Counted from the first letter of the stretch, positions 1-10,175 are shown. The stretch: 64,000 nucleotides of DNA from CAVWNR01 sp963756525 (GCA_963756525.1 CAVWNR010000005.1:1-64000), one strand, 5' to 3'. Translations and numbers: made by a program. The notes: generated by a model not told the origin, from the sequence alone.

Positions 1-642
1 GCCGGGTCACCGCCGCGGACGTCTATCGGGAAGGCATCGCCGAGATCACCGCTGCCGACATCGCCAGCGCCCGGGCGATGGGCTGCACGGTCAAGCTGCT
101 CGCGATCTGCGAGCGGGCCGACGACGCGGTGGCGGTGCGCGTGCACCCGGCGATGATCCCCCGCGACCATCCGCTTGCCGGCGTCGGCGACGCGTTCAAC
201 GCGGTGTTCGTCGAGGCCGAGGCGGCCGGTTCGCTGATGTTCTACGGACGCCGCGCGGGGGGACCGCCGACGGCGAGCGCCGTGCTGGGCGACCTCGTCA
301 CGGTGGCCCGCAACCGGATCAACGGCGGGCGCGGTCCGGGCGAGAGCGCGTACGCCGGGTTGCGCGTCCGCCCGATGGGCGACGTGCTCACCCAGAATCC
401 ACATCGCGCTCGACGTGGCCGACCGCCCAAGGCGTGCTCGCCACGGTCGCCGGCGCGTTCGCCGAGCAGGGCGTCAGCATCCAGACCGTCCGCCAGGAAG
501 GCCGCGGGGACGCCGCAACGCTCGTGCTCGTCACGCACACCGCGCCGGACGCCGCGCTGGCCCGCACGGTCGAGCAGCTCTCCGGCATGGACTTCATCCG
601 CCGCGCCGCGAGCGTCATGCGCGTCGAAGGGATGCCAGGTGA
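1..642 (+). CDS. hom: Homoserine dehydrogenase, 3' part, frameshifted as read
   Basis: NADP-dependent homoserine dehydrogenase makes homoserine from aspartate semialdehyde in threonine/methionine synthesis. The window starts inside the gene. The first stretch reads EGIAEITAADIASARAMG, followed by KLLAICERADDAVAVRVHP, typical of the catalytic domain. A C-terminal ACT domain follows (VLATVAGAFAEQGVSIQTV). The reading frame changes near 397 (extra base around AATCC) and near 431 (extra A in CCCAAGG). A third shift near 630 is needed to reach the TGA at 640-642, which overlaps the thrC GTG. The protein similarity runs through all three frames, so indels in the sequence are more likely than a decayed gene. 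First gene of a hom-thrC-thrB operon. Confidence 0.85.
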
Positions 643-1733
643 CGAGCGCCCGCGAGCGCGTGCAGCGGACGGCCGCCTTCTGGCCCGGCGCGATCAGGGC
701 GTACCGCGGCCGGTTCCCCGTGACGCTGGCGACCCCGGTGGTGACGCTGTTCAAGCCGCCGCATGCCGCTCGTGGTGGCCGATGAACTGGGTCTGGCCGC
801 ACCGGCTGCACCGTGTACCTCAAGGTCGAGGGCGCGAACCCGACCGGGTCGTTCAAGGACCGCGGCATGACGCTCGCGATCTCGATGTTGGCCGAGGTGG
901 GCGCCAAGGCCGTGATCTGCGCGTCGACCGGCAACACCTCAGCCAGCGCCGCCGCATACGCGGTGCGCGCCGGCATGACCTGCGCCGTGCTGGTCCCGCA
1001 GGGCAAGATCGCGCTCGGCAAGATGGCGCAGGCGCTGGTGATGGGTGCCCGGCCGCCGCAGGTCGACGGCAATTTCGACGACTGCCTCGAGATCCTGGCC
1101 CGCAAGCTGGCGGTCGACTACCCGGTCGCGCTGGTCAACTCGCTCAACCCGGACCGCCTGGAAGGGCAGAAGACCGCAGCGTTCGAGGTCTGCGACCAGC
1201 TCGGGCGCGCCCCGGACGTGCACTGCATTCCGGTCGGCAACGCCGGAAACATCACCGCGTACTGGCGCGGCTACCGCGAACGCGCCCGCGATGGTGTGGT
1301 CCCGGGCGCCCCGAAGATGTTCGGATTCCAGGCCGCCGGCGCCAACGCCATCGTCATCGGTGCGCCGGTGGCACATCCGACGACGATCGCCACGGCGATC
1401 CGGATCGGTAACCCGGCATCGTGGGGGCTGGCCGAGGCTGCGCGTGACGAGTCGGGCGGCCTCATCGCCGCGGTCACCGACAAGCAGATCCTCGAGGCGG
1501 ACCGGCTGCTGGCGCGCGCCGAGGCGGTGTTCGTCGAGCCGGCGTCAGCGGCCAGCGTCGCCGGCCTGCTGATGACTGCCGCCGACGGCCGGATCCCGCC
1601 CGGCTCGACCGTCGTCTGCACGGTCACCGGGAACGGCCTGAAGGATCCGGACTGGGCGATCGCCGGCGCGCCGAAGCCGGTGACGGTCACGGTCGACGGG
1701 CGCGCTGCCGCGACCGCGCTCGGGCTGGCCTGA
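639..1733 (+). CDS. thrC: Threonine synthase, frameshifted as read
   Basis: PLP-dependent threonine synthase converts O-phosphohomoserine to threonine. The GTG at 639 overlaps the presumed hom stop. The N-terminus reads VTSARERVQRTAAFWPGAI, and the PLP lysine lies in NPTGSFKDRGM. The phosphate-binding loop is CIPVGNAGNITAYWRG and the C-terminus ends DGRAAATALGLA. The frame leaves the main one between about 757 and 802 (PLVVADELGLAA is read one base off) and then returns, so two compensating indels are present. About 360 residues in total, normal for the family. The frame from about 803 to the stop is intact. Confidence 0.88.
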
Positions 1734-1770
1734 GGCGGCGCCGCCCGCCGGAACTGATCCGGCTCGCCCC

Positions 1771-2655
1771 GTGTTCCGCACCGGCCCGGCGCATGTCCGG
1801 GTGCCCGCGACGGCCGCCAATCTCGGCCCGGGCTTCGACGCCGTGGGCCTCGCGCTCGCCCTGCACGACCACGTCACGGCCCGAGTGAGCGGCCGGGGCA
1901 TCGCGATCGACGTCAGCGGTGAGGGCGCCGAGGAGGTGCCGCGGGACGAGGCGCATCTCGTCGTGCGGGCGATGCGGGCCGGGTTCGACGTGCTCGGCGG
2001 CCAGCCGTCCGGCGTCGAACTGCGCGCCGTGAACAAGATCCCCCATGGGCGCGGGCTCGGCTCATCGGCGGCGGCGATCGTCGCCGGCGTCGTGCTGGCC
2101 CGCGACCGTCCGGACGGCGACGACCGGCTGCCCGACGCCGAGGTCCTGGCCTGGCGTCCGCGCTGGAGGGCCATCCCGACAACGTCGCGGCGTGCTTGTC
2201 GGGCGGGCTCACCGTCGCCTGGTCCAGCGGCGGCCGTCCCGAGGCCGTGCGATGGACTGCGACCCGCGATCCGGCCGGTCGCGCTGATCTCCTCGGCGCC
2301 GGCGCCCACCGGGGAGACCCGCAAGCTGCTTCCGCCGAGGTGCCGACGGCGACGCGGCGTTCAACGCCGGGTGGGCTGCCCCGCCGGTCGCCGCGCTGAC
2401 CGGTGCGACGTACGCGCCGCCGCCGGCCACCGACGACCTCCTGCACCAGCCGTACCGCGCGCCGGCGATGCCCGAGACGGCCGGACTGCGAGGCGGCGCG
2501 CCGCCGGCGTGCCCGCCGTCGTGTCCGGAGCGGTCCGACCGTGCTCGCGCTCGCCCGCGACGACGATGAGGCCGGCCTGGCGCGCTCGTTGTGCCCGGCG
2601 GGCTGGCGCGCGCAGCGGCTGGGCGTCGATCCGGACGGCGCGGTCGGGAGCGTGA
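1771..2655 (+). CDS. thrB: Homoserine kinase, multiply frameshifted as read
   Basis: GHMP-family kinase that phosphorylates homoserine for ThrC. The start GTG at 1771 gives FRTGPAHVRVPATAANLGPG, and the ATP loop is PHGRGLGSSAAAIVAG. From about 2150 the similarity jumps between frames: GHPDNVAACLSGGLTVAW, then PVALISSAPAPTGETRKLL, then DGDAAFNAGW and DDLLHQPYRAPAMPETA, then GPTVLALARDDDEAGLARS. At least four indels lie between about 2150 and 2530. The end is uncertain: the TGA at 2653-2655 fits the usual length but needs one more shift. Third gene of the threonine operon, 37 bases after thrC. Confidence 0.8.
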   Translation: MFRTGPAHVRVPATAANLGPGFDAVGLALALHDHVTARVSGRGIAIDVSGEGAEEVPRDEAHLVVRAMRAGFDVLGGQPSGVELRAVNKIPHGRGLGSSAAAIVAGVVLARDRPDGDDRLPDAEVLAWRPRWRAIPTTSRRACRAGSPSPGPAAAVPRPCDGLRPAIRPVALISSAPAPTGETRKLLPPRCRRRRGVQRRVGCPAGRRADRCDVRAAAGHRRPPAPAVPRAGDARDGRTARRRAAGVPAVVSGAVRPCSRSPATTMRPAWRARCARRAGARSGWASIRTARSGA

Positions 2656-3003
2656 GACGCGACCGCGAGCGACTCGGGAAAACGCCCGACCCCCTGTGTT
2701 GTGACGGATACGCCGAGCGTCTACGCTCAGGCCTGTCAGCTCTGGCGCCAGCGATAATCGCCGGCTCCCCGCCACGCGGCGTATCCCTGAACGCCGACCG
2801 CAGGGTTCTTGGTTCGAAGCTCACTTGCGTCGACGCCTCAAACCACGCCCCATCCCGCGGCGTAGCAGAGGAAGGGCTGGCTCACCGCAGACTTCCCCAG
2901 CCGGTTGACGCTCGGGAGTCGAACCGGCCAAACCGTGGGCCGGCTCGTCAATAGGTCCGCGCCCATATTCCGCGCGGATCGCTTCGGAAGGATCCGAAAG
3001 TAA
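2656..3003 (+). promoter_or_regulatory. rho 5' leader region
   Basis: A 348-base stretch between the threonine operon and rho. No convincing protein is seen, although one frame stays open from upstream to 2954. In other actinobacteria rho is preceded by a long untranslated leader, and rho is often autoregulated by early termination. Placement and length here fit that, but no defined riboswitch fold or promoter was identified. GAAGG at 2987-2991 lies upstream of the rho GTG. This is inference from position. Confidence 0.4.
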
Positions 3004-4789
3004 GTGACACAGACCACTGAGCAGTCAGAGCAGACACTGCTCGCCGTCGACGCGGCGCCCTCGGCAGCCCGCTCCACCGCACGGCGCAAGAGCGGTTCCC
3101 TCTCGTCGATGCTGCTGCCCGAGTTGCAGCAACTCGCCGCCGGAATGGGCATCGACACCGCCAAGATGCGCAAGGGCGACCTTGTCGCCACCATCCAGGC
3201 TCGCCGCGCCGGCGGGGCTCGCGACGGCTCCTCCGCCGCGTCGGCGCCACCGGCCGCGCCATCCGCTCCGCCCGCCGACGGCGCGCCGGCCCAGCCGGCC
3301 GTGACCGCCGACGCCGCGCCCACCGCGCCGTCCGAGGACGGCGCCGCGGGCCGCCAGGCTCAGCCGCGCCGGCAGCCGGCTGAGGATCGGCAGCGCCACG
3401 AGCAGCAGCGTCGTGCGGAGGAGCAGCCCCGTCCGGAGACCCGGCAGGAGCCGGCCCGACAGCAGCAGCCTCAGGGCAGCCAGCCCGCGCAGACCGCGCC
3501 GAGCGGCCAAGCCGGGCAGCGCGACGACGATGACTTCGACGGCGGCCGCCGTCGCGGACGCCGCTACCGGGACCGCCGCGGTCGCAACCGCGACCGGATT
3601 GGTGAGCGCGCCGGCGGAAGCGGCGGCGACACCGAGCCCGTCATCGCGGAAGACGACGTTCTCGTCCCGGTCGCCGGCATCCTCGACACGATCGAGGAGA
3701 AGAACGCCTGGTTCATCCGCACCGGCGGCTACTTCGCGAGCCCCGAGGACGTGTACGTCGCCAACTCCTACGCGGCCGGTTCGGCCTGCGTCGCGGTGAC
3801 GCCGTCACCGGTGCCATCCGCCAGCCGCGCGAAGGCGAGCGGCGCGAGAAGTACAACCCGCTGGTCCGGCTGGACACCGTCAACGGCCGCGACCCGGAGC
3901 AGGCCAAGGGACGGGTCGAGTTCACCAAGCTCACCCCGCTCTACCCACAGGAGCGGCTGCGCCTGGAGACCGAGCCGCGCATCTTCACCACCCGCGTCAT
4001 CGACCTCGTCATGCCGATCGGCAAGGGCCAGCGCGCGCTGATCGTCTCGCCGCCCAAGGCGGGCAAGACGATGATCCTGCAGGCCATCGCCAACGCGATC
4101 GCGGTGAACAATCCGGAATGCCACCTCATGGTCGTGCTCGTCGACGAGCGCCCCGAAGAGGTCACCGACATGCAACGCTCGGTGAAGGGCGAGGTCATCG
4201 CTTCGACGTTGACCTCCGCCCCTCCGACCACACGACGGTCGCCGAGCTCTCGATCGAGCGCGCCAAGCGACTGGTCGAGATGGGGCACGACGTCGTGGTC
4301 CTGCTGGACTCGATCACCCGGCTGGGCCGCGCCTACAACCTGGCCGCCCCGGCGAGCGGGCGCATCCTCTCCGGCGGCGTCGACTCGACGGCCCTCTACC
4401 CGCCCAAGCGCTTCCTCGGTGCGGCGCGCAACATCGAAAACGGCGGCTCGCTGACCATCCTCGCCACCGCGCTGGTCGAGACCGGCTCGGCCGGCGACAC
4501 GGTCATCTTCGAGGAGTTCAAGGGCACCGGCAACGCCGAGCTGCGGCTGCGGCGCGACATCGCCGACAAGCGGGTGTTCCCGGCCGTGGACGTGGATCAG
4601 TCGTCGACTCGCAAGGAGGAACTGCTCCTCTCGCCCGACGAGTTGGCCGTCACGATCAGGCTGCGCCGGGTGCTGCACGCGCTCGATCCCCAGCAGGCCC
4701 TCGACCTGATGCTCGACCGGCTGAGGAAGACCCGGACGAACATCGAGTTCCTGATGCAGATCGCGAAGACCACTCCCGGTCAGGACTAG
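3004..4789 (+). CDS. rho: Transcription termination factor Rho, frameshifted as read
   Basis: Hexameric RNA-dependent ATPase that terminates transcription. The N-terminal helical domain (SSMLLPELQQLAAGMGI) is followed by a long Ala/Pro/Gln/Arg-rich insertion (residues about 75-215), typical of actinobacterial Rho, ending in a basic RGRRYRDRRGRNRDR patch. Then come the RNA-binding fold and the ATPase domain with Walker A PPKAGKT and VVLVDERPEEVTDM. Frame changes occur near 3780 (one base lost before GLRRGDAVTGAIRQ) and near 4205 (one base lost in ACGTT-GAC before FDVDLRPSDHTTVAELS). The rest runs to TAG at 4789. Rho is usually essential in this group, so these are probably sequence errors. Confidence 0.92.
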
Positions 4790-5003
4790 CGCTGCCCCTA
4801 GGTCACCGCGGGCTTGATCACGTCGCGGTCGAGGGCAGGTAACGGCTGCGCATCTGACCTGGATGATCGCTTGTGTCGCACCGCGCGGATCTTGCGGGCC
4901 CGGTCGTTGCTGCGTAGCGTCCGCAGTGTCCGCAACGTACGGCGTGCTACGCCCGGTCGGATCCCGTCGAGCCAGCGCGCCTGCGCAGCGAAGGGAGAGC
5001 CGC

Positions 5004-6347
5004 GTGCGCAGCGACTGGCAGCCGGCCCGAGCTGGATCACGCTTCCGGCGGCGGCGTTCCCGGCGAGGATCCGCAGCCGCGTGTCTCGCCGCTGCCGCGG
5101 TGGCCGCAGGAACGCTCGCCGCATGTAGCAGCGGCAGCGGCGGCCCGATCACGCTGAACTTCTACAACTTCCCGGACAACTCGGGGGCGATCCAGCAAGC
5201 GGCGAACACCTGCACCGCGGCATCCGGCGGCAAGTACAAGGTCAACTACCTGAAGCTGCCTTCGGCGGCCGACGGGCAGCGCCAGCAAATGGTCCGCCGG
5301 CTCGCCGCGCACGACGCCGGCATGGACATCCTGGGCCTGGACGTCACCTGGGAGGCCGAGTTCGCCGAGGCCGGCTGGATCCGGCCGTGGACCGGGGCGA
5401 ACAGGCAACAGGCGATGCAGGGCACGCTGCCGGTTCCGCTGCAGACGGCCACCTGGAAAGGCCAGCTCGTCGCCGTCCCGTACAACACCAACACCCAGCT
5501 GCTGTGGTACCGCGCGGACCTGGTCCCGACCCCGCCCAAGACGTGGTCCGAGATGATCTCGATGGCAACCCAGCTGGCCAAGCAGGGCAAGCCGCACCTC
5601 ATCGAGATCCAGGGCGCGCAGTACGAAGGGCTCACCGTCTGGTTCAACACGCTGGTGGCGAGCGCGGGGGGCAGCATCCTGAACAAGGACAGCACCGCAC
5701 CCAGCCTCGGCCAGCCGGCGGTCACCGCCGTACAGACGATGCGCGACCTCGCCCAGTCGCCGGCCAAGGACCCGTCGCTGTCCAACCAGATGGAGGACCA
5801 GAACCGGCTGCAGATGGAGGCCGGCAATGCAGCGTTCGAGCTCAACTACCCGTTCGTGTACCCGTCGATGCAGCAGGACAAGCCGAAGGTTCCGACGTTC
5901 AACGGCAAGCCCCTCGTCGACAACTTCAAGTGGGCGGCCTACCCGGGCATCATGCCGGGCGAGCCGTCGAAGGTGACGATCGGCGGCATCGACCTGGCCA
6001 TCAGCGAGTACTCCCAGCACCCGCAGGAAGCGTTCCAGGCCGCGCTGTGCCTGCGCAACGAGGACAACCAGAAAGTCGCCGCGGTGAAGGGCGGCCTGCC
6101 GCCGACGCTCTCGAGCTTCTACACCAACCCGACGCCGGACTTCAAGCAGAACTATCCGATGTACCAGGCGATCTACGAGTCGCTGCAGAACGCCAGCGTG
6201 CGCCCGCAGACGCCGGCCTACCAGAGCGTCTCGATCGTCATCTCACACACGCTGTCGCCGCCGGGCGGGCAGAACCCGCAGTCCGCGGTGAACACCTTGC
6301 ATAGTGGCATCGGCGATGCGCTGAACTCAAGGGGGCTGATCCCGTGA
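5004..6347 (+). CDS. Sugar ABC transporter substrate-binding lipoprotein (LpqY-like)
   Basis: Extracellular binding protein (SBP family 1) of a CUT1-type sugar importer. I choose the GTG at 5004 because AAGGGAGAG lies at 4991-4999; the frame is open further upstream but without homology. The N-terminus is an Arg-rich signal peptide with lipobox LAAC, the lipidated Cys being residue 41. The body shows LDVTWEAEFAEAGWIRPW and YNTNTQLLWYRADLVPTPP, features shared with trehalose/maltose-type binding proteins such as LpqY. 447 residues. The stop overlaps the next permease by 4 bases, so it heads an operon of four genes. Substrate is inferred from family and from the trehalose genes later in the window. 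Confidence 0.85.
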   Translation: MRSDWQPARAGSRFRRRRSRRGSAAACLAAAAVAAGTLAACSSGSGGPITLNFYNFPDNSGAIQQAANTCTAASGGKYKVNYLKLPSAADGQRQQMVRRLAAHDAGMDILGLDVTWEAEFAEAGWIRPWTGANRQQAMQGTLPVPLQTATWKGQLVAVPYNTNTQLLWYRADLVPTPPKTWSEMISMATQLAKQGKPHLIEIQGAQYEGLTVWFNTLVASAGGSILNKDSTAPSLGQPAVTAVQTMRDLAQSPAKDPSLSNQMEDQNRLQMEAGNAAFELNYPFVYPSMQQDKPKVPTFNGKPLVDNFKWAAYPGIMPGEPSKVTIGGIDLAISEYSQHPQEAFQAALCLRNEDNQKVAAVKGGLPPTLSSFYTNPTPDFKQNYPMYQAIYESLQNASVRPQTPAYQSVSIVISHTLSPPGGQNPQSAVNTLHSGIGDALNSRGLIP

Positions 6348-7288
6348 GCCAGACTGCCGAAACGGCGACGGTCGCGACCGCGGCAGCCCCTACCGGCCGC
6401 CGTCGCGGAAGAGCGCCGCTCTCGGAAGGGGCTCGGGCCGAACGGCGCCTCGGCTGGCTGCTCTGCCTTCCCGCCGTCGTGATCATGCTGGCGGTGACGG
6501 CCTACCCCATCTGTTACGCCATCTACCTCTCGCTGGAGCGCTACGACCTGCGCTTCCCCTCCCAGGCCAAATTCATCGGCCTCACGAACTACGGCACCGT
6601 GCTCTCGTCCCCGTTCTGGTGGCGCGCGTTGGTGGTCACCGTCATCATCACCGTGGTGTCGGTCGCGATCGAATTCGTGCTCGGCATGCTGATCGCCTTG
6701 CTCATGCACCGCACGCTCTACCTGCGCGGCTGGGTGCGCACCGCGGTGCTGCTGCCCTACGGCATCGTCACGGTCGTCGCGGCGTTCAGCTGGCAGTTCG
6801 CGTGGACGCCCGGCATCGGGTATCTGGCGGGGCTTTCCGGTGGCGCGCCGTTGACACAGACCGTCCCGGCGATCGCAATCATCATCCTTGCCGAAGTCTG
6901 GAAGACGACGCCGTTCATGGCGCTGCTCCTGATGGCGGGGCTCGCGTTGGTGCCAGAGGACCTGCAGAAGGCCGCCAAGGTCGACGGCGCCACCGCATCC
7001 CAGCGCTTCATGCGGGTGACCCTGCCGTTGATGAAGCCGGCGATCCTGGTCGCGCTGCTGTTCCGGACGCTCGACGCGTTCCGCATCTTCGACAACATCT
7101 ACATCCTGACCAACGGCGCGCACAACACAGGGTCGGTGTCCATCCTCGGCTACGACAACCTGTTCACCGCCCTGAACCTCGGCGTCGGGTCGGCGATATC
7201 GATCCTGATCTTCATCTGCGTGGCGATCATCTCGTTCCTCTTCGTCATCGGTTTTGGCGCCGCAGCGCCGGGGCAGGAGGCGAGCTGA
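6344..7288 (+). CDS. Sugar ABC transporter permease (MalF/SugA type)
   Basis: Integral membrane subunit of the importer, 314 residues. A basic cytoplasmic N-terminus is followed by about six membrane segments, starting with LGWLLCLPAVVIMLAVTAYP. The EAA loop that contacts the ATPase is DLQKAAKVDGATASQRFMRVTLPLMKP-like near residues 205-230. GTG start overlaps the binding-protein stop (GTGA), and the stop overlaps the second permease start (TGATG), indicating translational coupling. Confidence 0.9.
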   Translation: MSQTAETATVATAAAPTGRRRGRAPLSEGARAERRLGWLLCLPAVVIMLAVTAYPICYAIYLSLERYDLRFPSQAKFIGLTNYGTVLSSPFWWRALVVTVIITVVSVAIEFVLGMLIALLMHRTLYLRGWVRTAVLLPYGIVTVVAAFSWQFAWTPGIGYLAGLSGGAPLTQTVPAIAIIILAEVWKTTPFMALLLMAGLALVPEDLQKAAKVDGATASQRFMRVTLPLMKPAILVALLFRTLDAFRIFDNIYILTNGAHNTGSVSILGYDNLFTALNLGVGSAISILIFICVAIISFLFVIGFGAAAPGQEAS

Positions 7289-8121
7289 TGGCCACGACAA
7301 GCAGACAGAAGCTCGGCTGGGGCAGCGCCGACGCGGTCGTCATCGCGTGGGCGCTCTTCCCCGTGTGGTGGATCATCGCCGTGGCATTCCAGGCGCCGGC
7401 GTCGATCTCGAACTGGGAGGACTTCTGGCCCACGAACTGGACGTGGGCGAATTTCAAGGGGATCTTCCAGACGTCCGACTTCACCCGAGCGCTGATCAAC
7501 TCGATCGTCGTGGCCGTGATCACGACCGCGATCGCGGTCGCCGTCGGGTCGCTGGCCGCCTACGCCGTGGCCCGGCTGCGCTTCCCCGGCAAGCGTGCGC
7601 TGATCGGCACATCGTTGCTCATCGCGATGTTTCCGACGATCTCGCTCGTCACCCCGCTGTTCAACATCACCCGCTTTCTGGGGCTCTTCGACACCTGGTG
7701 GGCGCTGATCATCCCGGACATCGCGTTCGCGCTGCCCATGTCGATCTATATTCTCTCGGCGTTCTTCCGGGAGATCCCGTGGGAGCTGGAAAAGGCCGCG
7801 AAGGTCGACGGCGCGACGCCCATGCAGGCGTTTCTGCGGGTGATCGCCCCGTTGGCGACTCCGGGCATGGTCACCTGCGCCATTCTCGTGTTCATCACCA
7901 CGTGGAACGAGTTCCTCTTCGCGATCTCGTTGACCGCGACGAACCGGGCGCGCACCGTGCCGGCAGCCATCGCGTTCTTCACCGGCAGTTCGCAGTTCGA
8001 GCAGCCGGCCGGCTCCATCGCGGCGGCGGCAGTCATCATCACCATCCCGATCATCGTGTTCGTCTTGTTCTTCCAGCGTCGCATCGTCGCCGGGCTCACC
8101 TCCGGCGCCGTGAAGGGGTAG
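7288..8121 (+). CDS. Sugar ABC transporter permease (MalG/SugB type)
   Basis: Second membrane subunit, 277 residues, starting MATTSRQKLGWGSADAVV. Six predicted membrane segments are present. The EAA loop reads WELEKAAKVDGATPMQAF. The C-terminus FQRRIVAGLTSGAVKG is the usual MalG-type ending. ATG at 7288 overlaps the preceding stop, and the ATPase gene follows 4 bases after the stop. Confidence 0.9.
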   Translation: MATTSRQKLGWGSADAVVIAWALFPVWWIIAVAFQAPASISNWEDFWPTNWTWANFKGIFQTSDFTRALINSIVVAVITTAIAVAVGSLAAYAVARLRFPGKRALIGTSLLIAMFPTISLVTPLFNITRFLGLFDTWWALIIPDIAFALPMSIYILSAFFREIPWELEKAAKVDGATPMQAFLRVIAPLATPGMVTCAILVFITTWNEFLFAISLTATNRARTVPAAIAFFTGSSQFEQPAGSIAAAAVIITIPIIVFVLFFQRRIVAGLTSGAVKG

Positions 8122-8125
8122 GGAA

Positions 8126-9340
8126 ATGGCCGAGATCATCCTCGACGAGATCACCAAGCGCTTTCCGGACGGCGCGCTGGCGGTCGACAAGATCAGCCTC
8201 GACATCGCCGACGGCGAGTTCGTCATCCTGGTCGGGCCGTCCGGGTGCGGCAAGTCGACGACCCTGAACATGATCGCGGGCCTCGAGGACATCAGCGAGG
8301 GCGAGCTGCGCATCGGCGGCAAGGTCGTCAACAACATGGCGCCGAAGGATCGTGACATCGCCATGGTGTTCCAGAGCTACGCGCTCTACCCGCACATGAC
8401 GGTGCGCGAGAACATGGCGTTCGCGCTCAAGCTCGCGAAGACGCCCAAGGACGTCGTCGACCAGAAGGTCACCGAGGCGGCCCGCGTCCTGGACCTGACC
8501 CAGCACCTGGACCGCAAGCCGGCGAACCTCTCCGGCGGTCAGCGGCAGCGGGTCGCGATGGGACGGGCCATCGTGCGCGACCCGGCCGCGTTCCTGATGG
8601 ACGAGCCGCTGTCCAACCTGGACGCGAAGCTGCGGGTGCAGATGCGCACCGAGGTCTCCCGGCTGCAGCGCCGGCTGGGCACCACGACGGTGTACGTCAC
8701 GCACGACCAGACCGAGGCGATGACGCTCGGCGACCGGGTCGCGGTCATGCGGGCCGGCCTGCTGCAGCAGGTCGGCGCACCGCAGGAGCTCTACGGCAAC
8801 CCGGCGAACCTGTTCGTCGCCGGGTTCATCGGCTCGCCGGCGATGAACTTCATGGTCGGCCGCCTGGAGAACGACGCCCTGCAGACGCGGCTCGGCGCGA
8901 TCCCGCTTCGCGACCAGATCCGGCGGGCGGTCGAGAGCGCGGGTGCCGGCCGCGACGTCATCGTCGGGCTGCGGCCGGAGTCGTTCGAGGATGTCGCGCT
9001 GGTCAGCCCGGACAACCGATCGAACGGGGTGACCTTCCGGGCGTCCATCGACGTGCTCGAGTCCATGGGTTCGGACGTGTACGTCTATTTCACGCAGGAT
9101 GGCGGAGAGGTCGCGAGCAGCGCCGAGCTCGAGGAGCTGGCCCGCGACTCCGGCCGGGCCGACACCGGCGCGAGCGGCGACACGGTTGTCGCTCGCCTCG
9201 ACGCCGCGACCCACGTGCGCGAGGGCGAAGAGGTCGAGCTCTGGGCCGACGTGCGAAAGATCCACATCTTCGACCCGGAGAGCGGCCTGAACCTCACCCG
9301 CGGCGACGCCGAGACGACGGCGCCCAGCGGGGTCAGCTGA
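8126..9340 (+). CDS. Sugar ABC transporter ATP-binding protein (MsiK/UgpC/SugC type)
   Basis: Cytoplasmic ATPase of CUT1 importers, 404 residues. Walker A GPSGCGKST spans residues 37-45, the signature LSGGQ 135-139 and Walker B FLMDEPLSNLD about 156-166. The C-terminal third is the TOBE/regulatory domain seen in MalK-like proteins. It completes the first importer. The second importer in this window (11419-14689) has no ATPase gene, so this subunit, like MsiK in Streptomyces, may serve both. The last 8 bases overlap the convergent next gene: TCAGCTGA holds both stop codons. Confidence 0.92.
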   Translation: MAEIILDEITKRFPDGALAVDKISLDIADGEFVILVGPSGCGKSTTLNMIAGLEDISEGELRIGGKVVNNMAPKDRDIAMVFQSYALYPHMTVRENMAFALKLAKTPKDVVDQKVTEAARVLDLTQHLDRKPANLSGGQRQRVAMGRAIVRDPAAFLMDEPLSNLDAKLRVQMRTEVSRLQRRLGTTTVYVTHDQTEAMTLGDRVAVMRAGLLQQVGAPQELYGNPANLFVAGFIGSPAMNFMVGRLENDALQTRLGAIPLRDQIRRAVESAGAGRDVIVGLRPESFEDVALVSPDNRSNGVTFRASIDVLESMGSDVYVYFTQDGGEVASSAELEELARDSGRADTGASGDTVVARLDAATHVREGEEVELWADVRKIHIFDPESGLNLTRGDAETTAPSGVS

Positions 9341-10175
9341 TCTCGGCGCGAAGCCGCTGGATCACCTCGTCGCTCCACTCGTGGGTGCGTAGCAGCCGGT
9401 AGCGCTCCCGGGCGACCCGCAGGTACCCGTCGGCTTCGGTGCCGGTGCCGAGCAGGCGCGCCTCGCCGAGCATCCGGACGACGGGTGCGTACTCGTCGGC
9501 GTACCAGCGGCGCGCGATCTCCTCGCGGTCGGCGAAGCGTCGCTCGTCCTGCATGAAACGAAAGCCCCACGCCTCGACCGCCTCGCCTAGCTCGGCGTAG
9601 AGCCACGGGTCGCTGAACGTGATCTTGGCGCGGGCCGCCGGTGGCAGCGGCACCCGGGAGCGGAACAGTCGCTCGTAGCTCTTCATCACCAGGTCACCGC
9701 GATAGCGGATGCCTTTGGCCGGCACCACGGTCAGCACCTCGGTGACGTACGCGTCGATCGTCTTCTGCCCGCTGGCGATCGCGATCGACACCCGATGGTG
9801 GCCGTCGCGGACGAAGTGCAGGTCACCGATGCGATACACGTCGATGGGCGGGATGGACTCGCGGCGCCGCTGGGCGAGCGCCAGCCGCTCCCACCTCGGC
9901 CGTACCCGGCTCGACGTCGGGCGGAACCGGCGGTCGAAGTCGCGGCCGGAGTCCACGGTTCCGACGATGCTGGAAAGCCGGATGCTCTGCAGGCCGAGGC
10001 TGCGCTCCCCGCGCATGCCCAGCGCGGAGATCACCTCGTCGAACGGCAGGATCATGTTGACGTCGTCGGGCCCCCGGCGCAGCCTGTTGGCCAGCCGGGC
10101 CAGCACCTGCCGGCGCCGCACCCGCAGAAAGTCGTTCTCGACGTCCACCCGTGCGAATCCGGTGTCCCGCGGCAC
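9333..10175 (-). CDS. ParB/sulfiredoxin-fold protein of unknown role
   Basis: 280 residues, GTG start at 10175. The central part, ESIPPIDVYRIGDLHFVRDG followed by HHRVSIAIASGQ, matches the nuclease/CTPase-like fold at the N-terminus of ParB/Spo0J proteins. No ParB helix-turn-helix DNA-binding domain is evident, so a chromosome-partition role is not supported. The N-terminal region (FLRVRRRQVLARLANRLRRG) is strongly basic and helical. The C-terminal part is charged with no recognised motif. Last gene of a three-gene minus-strand group (11251, 10844, 10175). Function unknown. Confidence 0.65.
   Translation of the reverse strand: MPRDTGFARVDVENDFLRVRRRQVLARLANRLRRGPDDVNMILPFDEVISALGMRGERSLGLQSIRLSSIVGTVDSGRDFDRRFRPTSSRVRPRWERLALAQRRRESIPPIDVYRIGDLHFVRDGHHRVSIAIASGQKTIDAYVTEVLTVVPAKGIRYRGDLVMKSYERLFRSRVPLPPAARAKITFSDPWLYAELGEAVEAWGFRFMQDERRFADREEIARRWYADEYAPVVRMLGEARLLGTGTEADGYLRVARERYRLLRTHEWSDEVIQRLRAEIS

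Noticed and set aside
2800..2830. GGTTCGAAGC, resembling a tRNA T-loop
   Set aside because: No acceptor, D or anticodon stems can be folded around it.
4912..4952. Inverted repeat GCGTAGC/GCTACGC upstream of the first importer
   Set aside because: Only 7-bp arms with a long loop in a GC-rich region; could be chance.
9333..10175. Chromosome-partition ParB
   Set aside because: No DNA-binding HTH domain, no parA neighbour and no parS-like site seen nearby.
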